Part shown: one piece after another, positions 17,506 to 25,884 of the stretch | How positions within the stretch are numbered: position 1 is the first letter of the stretch | Layout: each line of letters opens with the position of its first letter | Source: Xylanibacter ruminicola | GTDB lineage: Bacteria > Bacteroidota > Bacteroidia > Bacteroidales > Bacteroidaceae | Direction: 5' to 3' | Assembly: GCF_900142525.1 (NCBI RefSeq) | Contig: NZ_FRBD01000001.1 | Coordinates: forward strand, 186,001 to 250,000 | DNA length: 64,000 bases | Notes under the pieces: model-generated | Databases searched by the model: none | What the model was told of the DNA's origin: nothing | What the model saw: the letters and a program-made list of their open reading frames with translations, nothing else | Translations under genes and position numbers: made by a program

Positions 17506-18213
17506 ATGATTGCAATGAATAGAAAAAGACTGATATTACTCGCCTGCGGCATTGTGTTGTTGCTGATCATCATACTGTTGTTGACAGTGAGATGCGAAGG
17601 GAATTCCAAGCAGGAGCCTGCCCCCACTACCCTAGCCCAAGGCATAGACACAGTACCCATGCTCATCACACAGGTACAGAAATGCTCTAAGCTCTATACT
17701 GCCGAGTACAGGGTGCACAAAATCATCACCCACGACGATGCCCTACGACTGAAAGGTCAACTGATGAGTAAGGCCTTCGACCTGAAAGTGCCACTGGCTG
17801 ACAGGAAGATTGCCATCCCCATGGATGCCAAGATCAAGGCATACATAGACTTCAGTGAATTCAGCGAGAAGAACATAGAACGCAGTGGTGACAAGATTAC
17901 CATTATCCTGCCCGACCCACAAATCGTGATGACCAGCTCGAAGATTGACCAAAAGAACATGAAACAGTACGTGGGACTGACTCGCGCACACTTCAGCGAC
18001 GAGGAACTGGCCAGCTACCAGCAACAGGGGCGAGAGGCCATCATCAAGAGCATACCAGACATGGGCATCACAGAAACAGCCCAGGCCAATGCAGCCAAAG
18101 TGCTGGTGCCCATGATGAAGCAACTGGGCTACGAGGAGCAGAACATCACAATTGCGTTCCGGAAGCAATACAGCCCACAAGACTGGAATGCGCTGATAAA
18201 ACTAAATGATTAA
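17506..18213 (+). CDS. DUF4230 domain protein, membrane-anchored
   Basis: A 235-residue protein with one N-terminal membrane anchor (RLILLACGIVLLLIIILLL), followed by a soluble DUF4230-type domain (TAEYRVHKII, then DAKIKAYIDFSEF). The function is unknown; these proteins are common in Bacteroidetes and some Firmicutes. The frame is open upstream over the divergent gene, but the ATG at 17506 or 17515 just after the TACTTTTG element is sensible and would give a very short leader. A paralogue follows 63 bp downstream. Confidence 0.75.
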   Translation: MIAMNRKRLILLACGIVLLLIIILLLTVRCEGNSKQEPAPTTLAQGIDTVPMLITQVQKCSKLYTAEYRVHKIITHDDALRLKGQLMSKAFDLKVPLADRKIAIPMDAKIKAYIDFSEFSEKNIERSGDKITIILPDPQIVMTSSKIDQKNMKQYVGLTRAHFSDEELASYQQQGREAIIKSIPDMGITETAQANAAKVLVPMMKQLGYEEQNITIAFRKQYSPQDWNALIKLND

Positions 18214-18258
18214 CCTACGGATTCTTGGACTAGCCAAGCGGCAAAGCCGAGCGATACG
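18214..18258 (+). repeat. Two-hairpin core repeat, copy 2 (intergenic)
   Basis: All 45 bp are identical to copy 1 at 12398-12442. The core (18224-18253) carries CTTGG-n5-CCAAG then CGGC-AAA-GCCG. It begins right after the first DUF4230 stop codon and points in the direction of transcription, as copy 1 does after pgi. Confidence 0.8.
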
Positions 18259-18276
18259 GATTATACAGATTAAATT

Positions 18277-18861
18277 ATGGCAAATAAAATAAAGATTATC
18301 ATTGCTGCGGCAATATTGATTGTGATTATCGCGGGATTCTTCTGGCTGAAATCAGCCACGAAGGACAACTATATCAGTTTGGGATCATCGGAAGCCATTG
18401 ATCCTACACCTACGCAGATACAGGCGATTAAGGATATTGGCGAGTGGGAGTTCCTATCGGTATCGGCAGAGGAAATGGTGGATACCGTCAGAAAGGGTTT
18501 CTTTAAAGATGACGAGCTGGTACGCATATACTATGGTACACTGCGACTGGGTATCGACATGAAGCAGTTGGCGCCCGACGCCATCACTGTGAATGGAGAT
18601 TCGCTCCAGATGACGCTGCCCAAGGTGGGGCTGCTGGATAAAGACTTTATTGATGAAGCCAAGACAAAATCATTCTATGAAAGTGGCAAATGGAGCAACA
18701 AAGATAGAGAAGCGCTCTACCAGAAAGCCTATCGCCAGATGATACTGCACTGCTTGACCAAGGAGAATCTGGAAGCAGCACAAACCAATGGAGAAGCCCA
18801 AATGCAACACATGATGCAACAACTTGGCTACAAGAACGTGACCATAAGAATCGAAAAATGA
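18277..18861 (+). CDS. DUF4230 domain protein, second paralogue
   Basis: A 194-residue protein with an N-terminal membrane anchor (IIIAAAILIVIIAGFFWL) and a DUF4230-like domain (ELVRIYYGTLRLGIDM, then QMMQQ-type helices near the end that resemble MMKQLGYE in the first copy). Both proteins end in a similar 'QLGY-x-(E/K)-x-N-(I/V)-T-I' segment, which supports common descent. They probably act as a pair in the envelope. The function is unknown. Confidence 0.72.
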   Translation: MANKIKIIIAAAILIVIIAGFFWLKSATKDNYISLGSSEAIDPTPTQIQAIKDIGEWEFLSVSAEEMVDTVRKGFFKDDELVRIYYGTLRLGIDMKQLAPDAITVNGDSLQMTLPKVGLLDKDFIDEAKTKSFYESGKWSNKDREALYQKAYRQMILHCLTKENLEAAQTNGEAQMQHMMQQLGYKNVTIRIEK

Positions 18862-18880
18862 AAAATTTTTCGATTTTTAT

Positions 18881-18910
18881 TTGGTGGTTCGAGAAAAGTT
18901 AGTATCTTTG
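18881..18910 (+). promoter_or_regulatory. Promoter of the TPR sensor kinase
   Basis: TTG (18881-18883), a 19-bp spacer and TATCTTTG (18903-18910) give an exact consensus. The expected start site falls at about 18914-18918, on top of the ATG at 18915, so the mRNA may be leaderless. Confidence 0.75.
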
Positions 18911-18914
18911 CCAC

Positions 18915-20672
18915 ATGAATATTACTAAAATCCTTTTGACTACAACACTACTACTGACCTTTGGCGTATGCCGAGCCAACGTAGATCATAAAAAAGACGC
19001 GAAATACATAGAACTTCGCGACTCGATGAGCCATGCATTCAATGATGGCGACAGTGCCAGATTCTACCACCATGTAACCAATCTGCAGAACTACCTGCTG
19101 AATAAAAACGACAATCACGGTTACTACACCCAGCGGTGCAATGAGATTATCTTCGAGATGAACCGCCAGAGAATCTTCGAGGCATACGTGAAGGCACAGG
19201 AGCTATCGAAAGAACTGCGCGAGAAGAAGCTGGACAAAGAGATGTATATGGCCGTGAACATGATGGGCCATATCAACCGCTACTGCGGTAACAAAGAGGC
19301 TGCCAAGAAATGCTTCTACGAAGTGGTAGAGATGATGAAGAAAAACGGATACTACGAGAGCATACCACCTATCTATATGAATATAGTAAACGTGGCCCTG
19401 GATGACGACCCAGACGAGGCGATGGTACTGCTGGACAAAGCCAAGGAGATAGCCGAGAAGTACTCGCCCGACCGTGTATTCGACATAGAGACCAGAAAAA
19501 CATTGAGCTACTACAACCGTGGTGACATCCAAAAATTCCTAGAGGGTTATAAAGTATATAAGGAGGGCGAGAAACAAGGCAAGTCGTCAGTTCACGGACG
19601 TAGCATGGAAGCCTATTATCTGGCTAGCATGGGCAAGGTAGACGAGGCCGTGGAATATGCCAGAAGAGAAATGGGTGACGAAGGTGCTGAAGCCATCCCA
19701 CTGATATACGAGCGGGCAGGCAGATGGGAAGATGCCTACCGGGCATTCAAGGAGGAATCGCTGGCCAGCGACTCGATTGACAACGTGGTGATTTCAAACA
19801 GCATGCATGGTATTCAGGACCAAATCAAGCTGTATGAGACGGAACATAAACAAGCTTTGGACCGCACTTACGGACTGTTGGCACTGATATTCATGTTGAT
19901 GCTGCTCATCATAGCCATGGCCTATATTGTGCAGACCCGCAAGAAGCACATGATTGAGATGCGGATAGCCTACGACAAGGCACTGGAATCAGAGAAGATG
20001 AAGACGGCATTCATCCAGAACGTGACCCACGAGGTGCGCACCCCACTGAACATCATCACTGGTTTTGCACAAGTGATTGCCAACCCTGATTTGTCAGAAA
20101 GTGTGGAAGAGCGCAAGCAGATATCGACGATGATGCAGAAGAGTACCCGACAAGTAACGATACTGATGGACGAGATTATCGGACTGTCGCTGATTGACTC
20201 GACTGAGAAAATACAGAAAGACGACGAGACACACATTAACAGACTACTGAAGGAATTGACCTGCGAATATAAGGACTATGCCACCAGCGAGACTGAAGTG
20301 AAACTGGAAACAGAACTGACAGACGACTATGTGCTGAAGACCAACGAGAACATGCTGCGACGCATTATGAACTGTCTGCTGGAGAATGCCACCAAATACA
20401 CCCAACGAGGCAGTATTACCATCAGAGCCAAACAGGAAGGTGCAGTGCTGAAACTGATGGTAGAAGATACAGGAAGCGGTATACCCGAGCAGGAGGCCGA
20501 GCACATCTTCGACCGATTTGTGAAGCTCGACAACTTTAAAGAGGGCATTGGCTTAGGTCTGTCATTGAGTCGTAAGCTGGCAGAACAGTTAGGTGGAAAA
20601 GTAGAATTGGACACCACCTATCAAGATGGTGCCCGATTTATCGTGACGTTGACAACTGCCAACGAGAATTAA
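18915..20672 (+). CDS. Sensor histidine kinase with periplasmic TPR-like domain
   Basis: A 585-residue inner-membrane kinase. A signal peptide (1-21) precedes a periplasmic helical repeat region (about 30-310), which includes TPR-like pairs such as GKVDEAVEYARREMG. One membrane helix follows at 319-340. The dimerisation domain carries the phosphoacceptor H372 in NVTHEVRTPLN. The ATPase domain has the N-box MNCLLENATKY, DTGSGIP and IGLGLSLSRK. No receiver or DNA-binding domain is fused. No response regulator lies beside it. The ligand is unknown. It ends 4 bp inside the convergent rpoD. Confidence 0.9.
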   Translation: MNITKILLTTTLLLTFGVCRANVDHKKDAKYIELRDSMSHAFNDGDSARFYHHVTNLQNYLLNKNDNHGYYTQRCNEIIFEMNRQRIFEAYVKAQELSKELREKKLDKEMYMAVNMMGHINRYCGNKEAAKKCFYEVVEMMKKNGYYESIPPIYMNIVNVALDDDPDEAMVLLDKAKEIAEKYSPDRVFDIETRKTLSYYNRGDIQKFLEGYKVYKEGEKQGKSSVHGRSMEAYYLASMGKVDEAVEYARREMGDEGAEAIPLIYERAGRWEDAYRAFKEESLASDSIDNVVISNSMHGIQDQIKLYETEHKQALDRTYGLLALIFMLMLLIIAMAYIVQTRKKHMIEMRIAYDKALESEKMKTAFIQNVTHEVRTPLNIITGFAQVIANPDLSESVEERKQISTMMQKSTRQVTILMDEIIGLSLIDSTEKIQKDDETHINRLLKELTCEYKDYATSETEVKLETELTDDYVLKTNENMLRRIMNCLLENATKYTQRGSITIRAKQEGAVLKLMVEDTGSGIPEQEAEHIFDRFVKLDNFKEGIGLGLSLSRKLAEQLGGKVELDTTYQDGARFIVTLTTANEN

Positions 20673-21541
20673 CCCAAGTATTTCATCAAGATACGAGCAT
20701 AACCACTGTCGTGCAGTTTGGTGATGCTCTTTTCGCGTATCTGACGGACACGCTCACGAGTGAGACCCATCTCAGCACCAATCTCCTCGAGACCACGCTC
20801 CTGACAACCAATACCAAAGCACTCCTTGACAATCTTCAGTTCGCGATCCTTCAGTACATTGCGCAGTACATTATCGAGGTCGGAGGTCAGCGACTCATAA
20901 TCAACCAGCTTATCGGTACGAGTATCCTCGCCTGAGCTCAGCATATCGGCCATTGAGTTATCATCGTCCTCACCAAAAGGTGCATCGATACTCATGTGGT
21001 GACTATCAGCCTTGGCTGTCTGCTCAATCTTCGACTCCTCAATCTGTGTGAGTTCAGCCAACTCGGTAACAGATGGACGGCGCTGGTACATCTGCTCGAA
21101 CTTATTGATTTCCTGATTGATCTTGCTGAGTGCACCACTCTGATTCAAAGGCAGGCGCACAATACGACTCTGCTCGGCTATAGCCTGCAGAATGCTCTGA
21201 CGAATCCACCATACGGCATAAGAGATAAACTTAAATCCGCGTGTCTCATCAAACTTCTCTGCTGCCTTAACAAGTCCTATATTACCTTCATCAATCAAGT
21301 CGGTCAGTGTCAAACCCTGATGCTGGTACTGCTTAGCTACAGACACCACAAAGCGCAGATTGGCTGTAACCAGGCGCTCCTTGGCCTTCTCGCCCTCAGG
21401 ACCTCCACGACGGATGGCCTGAGCCAGCTCAATCTCTTCATCAATAGTGACAAGGGGTTGACGACCGATTTCTACAAGGTACTTATCGAGTGCCTCACTT
21501 GATCGGTTAGTAATGCTTTTTTGAATCTTTAATTGCCTCAT
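20669..21541 (-). CDS. rpoD: Primary RNA polymerase sigma factor RpoD
   Basis: A 290-residue sigma-70 factor of the short Bacteroidetes type, without the large acidic region 1.1 of proteobacterial RpoD. It shows region 1.2 (DKYLVEIGRQPLVTIDEEIEL), region 2 (NLRFVVSVAKQYQHQGLTL, then the YAVWWIRQSI -10-recognition helix), region 3, and region 4 with the helix-turn-helix LEEIGAEMGLTRERVRQIRE. It directs core polymerase to the TTG/TAnnTTTG promoters noted in this window. Its own promoter is at 21570-21600. Confidence 0.96.
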   Translation of the reverse strand: MRQLKIQKSITNRSSEALDKYLVEIGRQPLVTIDEEIELAQAIRRGGPEGEKAKERLVTANLRFVVSVAKQYQHQGLTLTDLIDEGNIGLVKAAEKFDETRGFKFISYAVWWIRQSILQAIAEQSRIVRLPLNQSGALSKINQEINKFEQMYQRRPSVTELAELTQIEESKIEQTAKADSHHMSIDAPFGEDDDNSMADMLSSGEDTRTDKLVDYESLTSDLDNVLRNVLKDRELKIVKECFGIGCQERGLEEIGAEMGLTRERVRQIREKSITKLHDSGYARILMKYLG

Positions 21542-21569
21542 ATTTCTATCGTTACTCTGAAAAAGTGTG

Positions 21570-21600
21570 CAAAAGTACTAAAAAAAACGATACGTTGCAA
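21570..21600 (-). promoter_or_regulatory. rpoD promoter
   Basis: On the minus strand TTG (21598-21600), a 20-bp spacer and TACTTTTG (21570-21577) precede rpoD by about 29 bp. Confidence 0.75.
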
Positions 21601-21640
21601 CCAACGTACCGTCTATTTATAGTATTTTAACGATTTTAAC

Positions 21641-24004
21641 CTAGAATTTTATAGCTGAAGGCTCTAAATCGATCGATTCTGCACGCAAAGTACCATTTCC
21701 ACGTACCACAACCATACACTTTCCAAAGAAGACTTTGCGACGTGGCGCCTGGAAGCGCTCCATAGAAGTCTGACTGCCATTATCAGTACCCAGGATCTTT
21801 GCCTCGCCAGTGGTAGAGAACTCAATCTGGTTCTCAGCCCAGGGGCACAGGTTGCCATCCTTATCAACGACTTCTACATTGATAAAGGTAGTGTTCTTAC
21901 CTATATAGTCGGTAGTCAGACGGATATGATGAGCAGGACCAGCGGTCTTGATGGTCTGTTCACAAACCGTCTTGCCGTTCTTGCGCGATACAGCCTTGAT
22001 CTCGCCCGGCTCAAACTGCACCCTCCAGCCCACATGATACTCAGTACACAAAAGGGACGGTTCTTTTTGTGTACTTTTTCTCTTAACGCCTTGACTCTTA
22101 CCGTTTATGAAGAGCTCAACCTCATCGGCATTGTTGTAGTAGGCCCAGAGGTCGATGGTCTGACCAGGCAACCAGTTCCAATGGGGGAAGAGATGGAGCA
22201 TAGGCTTGCTGGTCCACTCGCTCTGGTACATATAGTAGCTATCCTTAGGGAAGCCTGCCAAATCGATGATACCAAAATAAGAGCTTCGTGCTGGGAAACC
22301 ATAAGGCGTGGGTTCGCCGATATAATCAAAGCCCGTCCAGATGAACTGACCACCTACGTATGGGGTATGCTTCACCACATCCCATGTTTCCTCGTGGGTT
22401 GAGCCCCATGAGGCCGACATGTTATCATAGGCCGAACACATGTATGAAGGATCAGTATAGGGCAGCCACCACTGCTTGGGCGCACGATAGATACTATCAG
22501 ACGGCATCATATAGTAGCCACGCGTCTGCAAGGCAGAAACACTCTCTGAGAAGATGAAAGGTTTATTAGGGAAGTTCTGAGGCACACCCTTCACCCACTG
22601 GTGGTGATAGTTGAAACCAATGATATCGATAGCACCACTCTTAAAGAGGTGGTTATTAGGATTGGCTTCGTTACATCCTGCCGTGATGGGGCGACTGGTA
22701 TCATATCGCTTCACAATCTCTGCCAGATGGCGCGTGAGCAATGAGTTCACACTCAGCTCGCCCTCCTTTGCCAAGGTAGAGGCATCGTGACCAGCATTCA
22801 ATATCAGGTTGGCCTGTTCGAGTGTCAGGGTATCGGCTTTTGCGTCACTCCACTGCTCAAGCACCTCGTTACCTATCGACCACATCAGGATGGAGGGATG
22901 GTTGCGATCACGCAGAATCAGGTCGGTCAAATCGCGCTCATGCCACTCATCAAAGAAGCGGGCATAATCGTTCTGGGTCTTCCTGCGGCGCCACATATCA
23001 AACGATTCGTCCATCACGATGATACCCATGGTATCGCACATATTCAACAACTCTGGAGCTGGAGGGTTATGTGAACTACGGATAGCGTTGACACCCATGG
23101 CCTTGAGTTTGGTGAGTTTGCGATGGAGTGCATCTTCGTTGAGGGCAGCACCCAGGCAACCAAAATCATGATGCTCACAAACGCCATTCAGTTTGAAGTT
23201 CTTGCCATTGAGCCAGAAACCGGTCTTGGGATCAAACTTAAAATCACGGAAGCCTGTAGTGGTCACCACCTCATCAACCACCTTGCCACCAGCTATCAGT
23301 TGCGTGCGTACCTTATATATATAAGGGTTTTCGCAGCTCCACTTTCTTGGTTTTTTAATGCTAGCAGGCTTGCCAGCAGCATCCAACCAAGTGTTCTTTA
23401 CTGTTACCTTTTGCTTGGTGGGGTTCTCGTAGTCAACATCCACCTTACCATCGTGCACATGCACGCCCCAATGCTTGATATGGATGGGATGGGTCTTGGT
23501 GAGCCACACATGACGATAGATGCCACAGCCAGAATACCAACGGGAGTTGGGCTGGTCAGAGTTATCCACGCGTACAGCCACCACATTCCGTCCCTCATGC
23601 ACATAAGGTGTGATATCGTACTCAAAGCTGGAGTAACCATAAGGGCGGAACCCAACCTTCTGTCCGTTGATGTAAACCGTTGAGTTCATGTAAACACCAT
23701 CGAACTCAAGGAAGTACTTCTCGTTACCAGCCGGTAGCGAGAAGTACTTCCTGTACCACCCGATACCGCCTGGCAAGGCTCCGCCTCCTGCGCCACTGGG
23801 ATTACTGGCGTAGAAGTCGCCCTCGATGGCCCAATCGTGAGGCACATCGAGCTTTCGCCACCAGGAGTCGTTATACTCGGGACTAGCCATCTGAACAGAA
23901 TCGCCCAGATGGAATCGCCAATCACTATCAAAACAAACTCGCTCTCTGGCATGACCAGCCAGAGAGCATAGTAATGCGATTACCAAAAATATTGTTTTCT
24001 TCAT
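21641..24004 (-). CDS. Glycoside hydrolase family 2 (beta-galactosidase-type)
   Basis: A 787-residue secreted or periplasmic enzyme with a signal peptide (MKKTIFLVIALLCSLAGHA). The sugar-binding domain is clear (WRKLDVPHDWAIEGDF, GGIGWYRKYF). The TIM barrel carries the acid/base E380 in LMWSIGNE and the nucleophile E487 in PFIFSES. A C-terminal DUF4982-like domain follows. The immunoglobulin-like domain between about 180 and 250 looks short, because KPAS runs straight into IKKPRKWSCENPYIY. It is last in the lacI operon, 3 bp after the LPP20-like gene. Beta-galactosidase is likely; other GH2 activities are possible. Confidence 0.9.
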   Translation of the reverse strand: MKKTIFLVIALLCSLAGHARERVCFDSDWRFHLGDSVQMASPEYNDSWWRKLDVPHDWAIEGDFYASNPSGAGGGALPGGIGWYRKYFSLPAGNEKYFLEFDGVYMNSTVYINGQKVGFRPYGYSSFEYDITPYVHEGRNVVAVRVDNSDQPNSRWYSGCGIYRHVWLTKTHPIHIKHWGVHVHDGKVDVDYENPTKQKVTVKNTWLDAAGKPASIKKPRKWSCENPYIYKVRTQLIAGGKVVDEVVTTTGFRDFKFDPKTGFWLNGKNFKLNGVCEHHDFGCLGAALNEDALHRKLTKLKAMGVNAIRSSHNPPAPELLNMCDTMGIIVMDESFDMWRRRKTQNDYARFFDEWHERDLTDLILRDRNHPSILMWSIGNEVLEQWSDAKADTLTLEQANLILNAGHDASTLAKEGELSVNSLLTRHLAEIVKRYDTSRPITAGCNEANPNNHLFKSGAIDIIGFNYHHQWVKGVPQNFPNKPFIFSESVSALQTRGYYMMPSDSIYRAPKQWWLPYTDPSYMCSAYDNMSASWGSTHEETWDVVKHTPYVGGQFIWTGFDYIGEPTPYGFPARSSYFGIIDLAGFPKDSYYMYQSEWTSKPMLHLFPHWNWLPGQTIDLWAYYNNADEVELFINGKSQGVKRKSTQKEPSLLCTEYHVGWRVQFEPGEIKAVSRKNGKTVCEQTIKTAGPAHHIRLTTDYIGKNTTFINVEVVDKDGNLCPWAENQIEFSTTGEAKILGTDNGSQTSMERFQAPRRKVFFGKCMVVVRGNGTLRAESIDLEPSAIKF

Positions 24005-24007
24005 ACT

Positions 24008-25861
24008 TTAGAAGTTTCCTCCATAGATTAAACCATAATAACGGTCGCTCTTATCGAACGTTCCATTGATGTTAGGATCGCGTTTTGGTTGCCAAGTACG
24101 CACCTTGATACAGGGCTGGTCGATATCGTTCAGGTCGACCATCAGGAACAGATAGCCTGTATCAGAATAAGATGAGCTATAGTAATCCTGATGAATCTGG
24201 ATGCCATAGGTATCAGCACCTACACCCATCTTCTTCACATCGTTATCAGTGAATCGGATGTTAATAAACTGATTACTCTTAAAGCTACGCTCTACATTCT
24301 TGATGTACTCCTGCTTGCTCAGGCGGGTGTGCTTGACCACCTCGTTGTCGAGATACTTCTCGTTCTCGGCTGTCTTCTGGGCCTTCTTGATGACATGACC
24401 TACGATAATAATCGCATCATCGTCGAAAATACTCTTGATATAGTCGGCACGCTTCAGGGCGAAGGCGGTCTTATAATTCTCGAGGAAGGTGGCAATGACC
24501 ATACGGATACTATCAGTCCAACCGGCTGCCTCACGATTGAAGATATCATCACGAGCAGCCTTGTCGAGACCAAAGGCGATGGACTCAATCTTCTTATTGG
24601 CATCGAAGGTAAAGGTGACATCCTCTACAAACGAGCGGTTGTTGTTCTTGAAGGCAAACTTCATGGGCACACTGCGACAGATGATGCGATCGCCCAACTG
24701 ATAGAAATTAAGATTGGGATTACCAAGAATGGTTGCTGTGCCATAATTAATGAGGCGTGTGAACATGTCGAATCCACCCTCTGTGAAATAATCACGTACA
24801 GAATCGAACTTCTTGCCCTTGATGGCAGTGATGATGTTGCCAACAACCTGTGCAAGATCGGCAGATGCCGACTCCTGAACAGCAGTGGCATGACCTGCCA
24901 CACTCATGGCCTGCACCGTCTCCTCGAACTTAGCCTGAGTGGCCTTCATCTCCTTTTTCTTAGGACCATTGACAACGACTGTAGCCTTAGGGAATGGCGT
25001 TGGATTAAACACCTCGGCCACCATCTCGAGCTCGCGATCCTGACGCATCTGACCAGCAAACTCGTACTCATACTTGAGTTGGAGTTTATCGGTAGGAGTA
25101 CCTGGATGCAAGTCGATTTGCGACAAGCCGTCCTTGGCAGAGTTGACAAACGAGTAGTTCATACCGTCCATGAAACGGAAGTCGAGACTGGTAACAGGCT
25201 TACCCTTATAGGTAATCAACAGATCGACCACGTTCTCCTCGACCTTGGCAATCTCTGTCTTGATGCCAACAAGAATACTGTTGATCTGTTCTGGAATCCA
25301 TACTGTCAGCGTTTGTTTGATACCGTCTTGATCAATCTTCACGGCATTGGGATGCTGAAGGCTCTTCAGCAAGCACAGCGCCCAGTAATAGTTACGCAGT
25401 GCATCATCAATGCGCAACTCGCGCTCAGCATTCTGGGCTGTATAGACATAACTCAGAATACGGTCTTCGCGCTCCTGGAACACTTTCTCCAATTCGTTCT
25501 TATGGATATAGCGTATGACATAAGCCTCAGGCTCATGACTGATCCACAGGCTCTTGGTATTATTCAAACTACCTGCAGAATAGGTGCGTACCACAGCCTC
25601 CATGGCTGTCTTCGAGTCAACTTTATCGCCATCTGCAATCTGCTGCATATCGAGGTTAGTCTCACTCTGCACAGTGACTGAAATCTTACTGATAAGGTCG
25701 TTAAGTGCACCCTGATTCGCCTTTGAGTCAGTTGTGTTACGTCCCTCACCCCAAATGTAATTCTCGTCGGCCTGGATCTTGGCCAACTGCTCCAAGGGTG
25801 TCTGCGCCATCGCCCATCCAGGCAACAGCACCATACAGATAAAAGTTAATAGTTTCTTCAT
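24008..25861 (-). CDS. Secreted protein with LPP20-like N-terminal domain
   Basis: A 617-residue protein with a signal peptide ending near AMAQ. The following segment (ADENYIWGEGRNTTDSKANQGALNDLISKIS) has the pattern of LPP20-family domains, in which a residue exposed to the periplasm follows a conserved W/Y-G-G/E-x-G motif. The second half contains two NTF2-like stretches (for example DYIKSIFDDDAIIIVGHVIK). Its role is unknown. It lies between GH31 and GH2 with gaps of 23 and 3 bp, so it is co-expressed with them, although the family has no known carbohydrate role. Confidence 0.6.
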   Translation of the reverse strand: MKKLLTFICMVLLPGWAMAQTPLEQLAKIQADENYIWGEGRNTTDSKANQGALNDLISKISVTVQSETNLDMQQIADGDKVDSKTAMEAVVRTYSAGSLNNTKSLWISHEPEAYVIRYIHKNELEKVFQEREDRILSYVYTAQNAERELRIDDALRNYYWALCLLKSLQHPNAVKIDQDGIKQTLTVWIPEQINSILVGIKTEIAKVEENVVDLLITYKGKPVTSLDFRFMDGMNYSFVNSAKDGLSQIDLHPGTPTDKLQLKYEYEFAGQMRQDRELEMVAEVFNPTPFPKATVVVNGPKKKEMKATQAKFEETVQAMSVAGHATAVQESASADLAQVVGNIITAIKGKKFDSVRDYFTEGGFDMFTRLINYGTATILGNPNLNFYQLGDRIICRSVPMKFAFKNNNRSFVEDVTFTFDANKKIESIAFGLDKAARDDIFNREAAGWTDSIRMVIATFLENYKTAFALKRADYIKSIFDDDAIIIVGHVIKKAQKTAENEKYLDNEVVKHTRLSKQEYIKNVERSFKSNQFINIRFTDNDVKKMGVGADTYGIQIHQDYYSSSYSDTGYLFLMVDLNDIDQPCIKVRTWQPKRDPNINGTFDKSDRYYGLIYGGNF

Positions 25862-25884
25862 ACGCTAGAGTTTTATTGTGTTAT

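Noticed and set aside
24191..25681. 496-codon open frame on the plus strand opposite the LPP20-like gene
   Set aside because: The minus-strand frame has a signal peptide and sits in an operon; the plus-strand product is a low-complexity Ile/Leu/His/Gln mix without a start context.
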